DNA of 7,740 nucleotides, taken from positions 1 to 7,740 of the forward strand of contig CAKUCJ010000054.1 in the NCBI GenBank assembly GCA_934643435.1, read 5' to 3'. The notes below the pieces were generated by a model that was given only the letters and a program-made list of their open reading frames with translations, did no database searches and was not told the origin of the DNA. Shown in pieces: positions 6,380 to 7,740 of this stretch (positions within the stretch are counted from its first letter, which is position 1; the number at the start of each line of letters is the position of its first letter). Origin of the DNA: an uncultured Collinsella sp. (GTDB taxonomy: Bacteria > Actinomycetota > Coriobacteriia > Coriobacteriales > Coriobacteriaceae). A program made the position numbers and the translations under genes.

Positions 6380-6395
6380 CTTTATCTTGATAAAG
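6380..6395. other. A/T-rich hairpin after the toxin gene
   Basis: CTTTATC (6380-6386) and GATAAAG (6389-6395) form a perfect 7-bp inverted repeat around TT, five bases after the toxin stop codon. It has no T-run and a low-GC stem, so it is a poor terminator on its own; it may protect the 3' end of the mRNA or be a protein-binding site. Confidence 0.4.
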
Positions 6396-6414
6396 TGTCG
6401 TTTCCTCGCCGTTA

Positions 6415-6443
6415 GCCGATGATGCAAGGGCGCTCGGCGTTTT
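6415..6443 (+). terminator. Weak candidate terminator after the toxin-antitoxin operon
   Basis: GCCGA (6415-6419) pairs with TCGGC (6434-6438) across a 14-base loop, followed by GTTTT (6439-6443). CGCCG (6407-6411) is an alternative partner for CGGCG (6435-6439). The stem is only five pairs, so confidence is low, but it is the best candidate between the toxin gene and pepD. Confidence 0.35.
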
Positions 6444-6450
6444 CGACTGG

Positions 6451-6479
6451 TTTATGCACGCAAAGTCTGGGAATATACA
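6451..6479 (+). promoter_or_regulatory. Possible pepD promoter
   Basis: TATACA (6474-6479) is a good -10 match, with TTTATG (6451-6456) as a poor -35 at a 17-base spacing. It lies in the AT-richer part of the gap, 45 bases before the pepD start. Confidence 0.4.
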
Positions 6480-6523
6480 AGTCGCATGTCTTACTGTCTA
6501 ACCAGTTGCGCCAAGGAGGCACC

Positions 6524-7740
6524 ATGGACTACAAGATTACCGGTTACGAGCCCGCCCAGCTGTTCCATTACTTTGAGGAGATCAGTGCGATCCCCCGCGA
6601 GTCTGGCAACGAGAAGGGCATCAGCGATTTCCTGGTCGCGTTTGCCAAGGAGCGTGGCCTCGACGTGTATCAGGACGAGGTCTACAACGTCATCATTCGC
6701 AAGCCCGCTTCTGTCGGTGCCGAGAACGCCCCGACCGTGATGCTCCAGGGCCACATCGACATGGTGTGTGACAAACTGGGCTCCGTCGAGCACGACTTTA
6801 CGACCGATGGTATCGACCTGGTCGTCAAGGACGGCGTCCTCACCGCCAACGGCACCACTCTGGGCGCCGACAACGGCATCGCCGTCGCGCTGATGCTTAC
6901 TGTGCTCAACGACGACTCCATCGTTCACCCGGCTCTCGAGTGCGTGTTCACCACCGACGAGGAGTCTGGCCTGGTTGGTGCCGAGACGCTCGACAAGTCC
7001 CAGATCAGCGCCCGTACCATGATCAACCTCGACTCCGAGGAGGAGGGCGTGGCTACTGTCAGCTGCGCTGGCGGCGTCGTCGTTACCTACACCTGCCCGA
7101 TCGTGCGCGAGCACAAGACTGGCAGCACCCTCACGCTCGACATCTCTGGCCTGTTGGGCGGTCACTCCGGTAGCGATATCCACCTGGAGCGCGGCAACGG
7201 CAACCTCATCATGGCCCGTATCATCGATCGCCTGATGGTCGCCGGCGAGCCCGCCGTCGTCAGCTTTAACGGCGGCACCAAGGACAACGCCATCAACCGT
7301 GAGTGCAAGGCCGAGCTGGTTTACGCCGATCACGCTGCCGCCGAGGCCGCGGCCGAGATCGCCCGTGGCATCATCGCCGACGTTACCGCCGAGCTCGAGG
7401 TCTTCGACCCCGGCTTTACCTGCACCGTCGAGATCGCCGACGACGCCGAGGTCGAGGCCATGGACGAAAAGTCCGCACTTGCCCTCATTCGCGCTCTGCG
7501 TCTTGCCCCCAACGGCGTGATCCGCCGCAACGTCGCCACCGACGGCTCCGTCGAGGTTTCCTCCAATATCGGCGTGGTCGCCACCTCTGACGACGAGGTC
7601 AAGATCATGCTGTCCCCGCGCTCCTCGATCACCTCGCTGCAGAACGAGTTCAAGGATCGCCTCCAGACGCTGGCCGATGTCTTGGGCTTCGACGCCAAGT
7701 TTGAGTTCGAGTATCCCGGCTGGAGCTATGCCGAGCATTC
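6524..7740 (+). CDS. pepD: Aminoacyl-histidine dipeptidase (PepD, M20 family), 3' end beyond the window
   Basis: A cytosolic metallopeptidase that cleaves dipeptides such as Xaa-His, supplying free amino acids. ATG 6524 follows AAGGAGG (6513-6519). The frame stays open to the window edge, giving 405 codons of a family length of about 480-500. Metal and catalytic residues of the M20 clan are visible: H77 and D79 in GHIDMV, D116 in TLGADNG, E146 (catalytic base) and E147 (metal) in TTDEESGL, and D170 in NLDSEEEG. The lid-domain motif GGHSGSDIH (H214) follows, then an asparagine-bearing segment KDNAINRE. The final metal-binding histidine of E. coli PepD (near 461) would lie past the window. The region about 183-365 is the inserted lid/dimerisation domain. 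Neighbouring clpC also acts in protein turnover, but a separate promoter is likely. The dipeptide range cannot be told from sequence. Confidence 0.93.
   Translation, partial: MDYKITGYEPAQLFHYFEEISAIPRESGNEKGISDFLVAFAKERGLDVYQDEVYNVIIRKPASVGAENAPTVMLQGHIDMVCDKLGSVEHDFTTDGIDLVVKDGVLTANGTTLGADNGIAVALMLTVLNDDSIVHPALECVFTTDEESGLVGAETLDKSQISARTMINLDSEEEGVATVSCAGGVVVTYTCPIVREHKTGSTLTLDISGLLGGHSGSDIHLERGNGNLIMARIIDRLMVAGEPAVVSFNGGTKDNAINRECKAELVYADHAAAEAAAEIARGIIADVTAELEVFDPGFTCTVEIADDAEVEAMDEKSALALIRALRLAPNGVIRRNVATDGSVEVSSNIGVVATSDDEVKIMLSPRSSITSLQNEFKDRLQTLADVLGFDAKFEFEYPGWSYAEH

Noticed and set aside
6491..7738. 415-codon minus-strand open frame opposite pepD
   Set aside because: Same effect of codon bias; the + strand frame carries intact M20 peptidase motifs.
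1..7740. tRNA, rRNA, CRISPR array, transposase or integrase genes
   Set aside because: No cloverleaf, rRNA-like block, regular spacer array or transposase/integrase motif was seen on either strand.

Overview
The window is GC-rich, densely coded bacterial DNA with all genes on the + strand. The gene set and style (a ClpC-type Clp ATPase with a Gly/Pro/Ala-rich tail, a long ThrE-like exporter with an acidic N-terminus, a PepD-type M20 dipeptidase, strong AGGAGG-like ribosome binding sites, heavy C/G use at third codon positions) suggest an actinobacterium, most likely a gut Coriobacteriia member of the Collinsella type. That assignment is inferred from memory of protein style, not from a database match.

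Layout. (1) 71-1639: a ThrE-like threonine/serine exporter family membrane protein. (2) 1640-1950: a 311-base gap holding a short hairpin directly after the stop codon, a near-perfect 22-bp inverted repeat, a 20-bp palindrome and a strong intrinsic terminator that ends only 41 bases before the next start codon. (3) 1951-2544: a small polytopic membrane protein resembling DUF2798, built from two similar halves. (4) 2545-2730: the clpC upstream region, with two dyads, a good -10 hexamer and a 5'-leader hairpin. (5) 2731-5373: clpC, the unfoldase partner of ClpP, complete with two AAA+ modules and the VGF ClpP-docking loop, followed by a hairpin terminator. (6) 5434-6375: a self-contained toxin-antitoxin operon with its own promoter and a dyad over that promoter. 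A RelB/DinJ-like antitoxin overlaps a PIN-domain toxin by ATGA. (7) 6376-6523: a short gap with two weak hairpins and a possible promoter. (8) 6524 to the window end: an M20-family aminoacyl-histidine dipeptidase (PepD), cut off by the window edge.

The genes appear to be mostly separate transcription units. ClpC (protein unfolding for degradation) and PepD (final dipeptide cleavage) both belong to protein turnover, and the toxin-antitoxin pair sits between them. Type II antitoxins are usually removed by Clp or Lon proteases, so the neighbour is suggestive, but nothing in the sequence shows a direct link. The most unusual items are the RelB-type antitoxin paired with a PIN toxin, the repeat-rich gap at 1640-1767, and the terminator placed between any visible promoter and the DUF2798-like gene.
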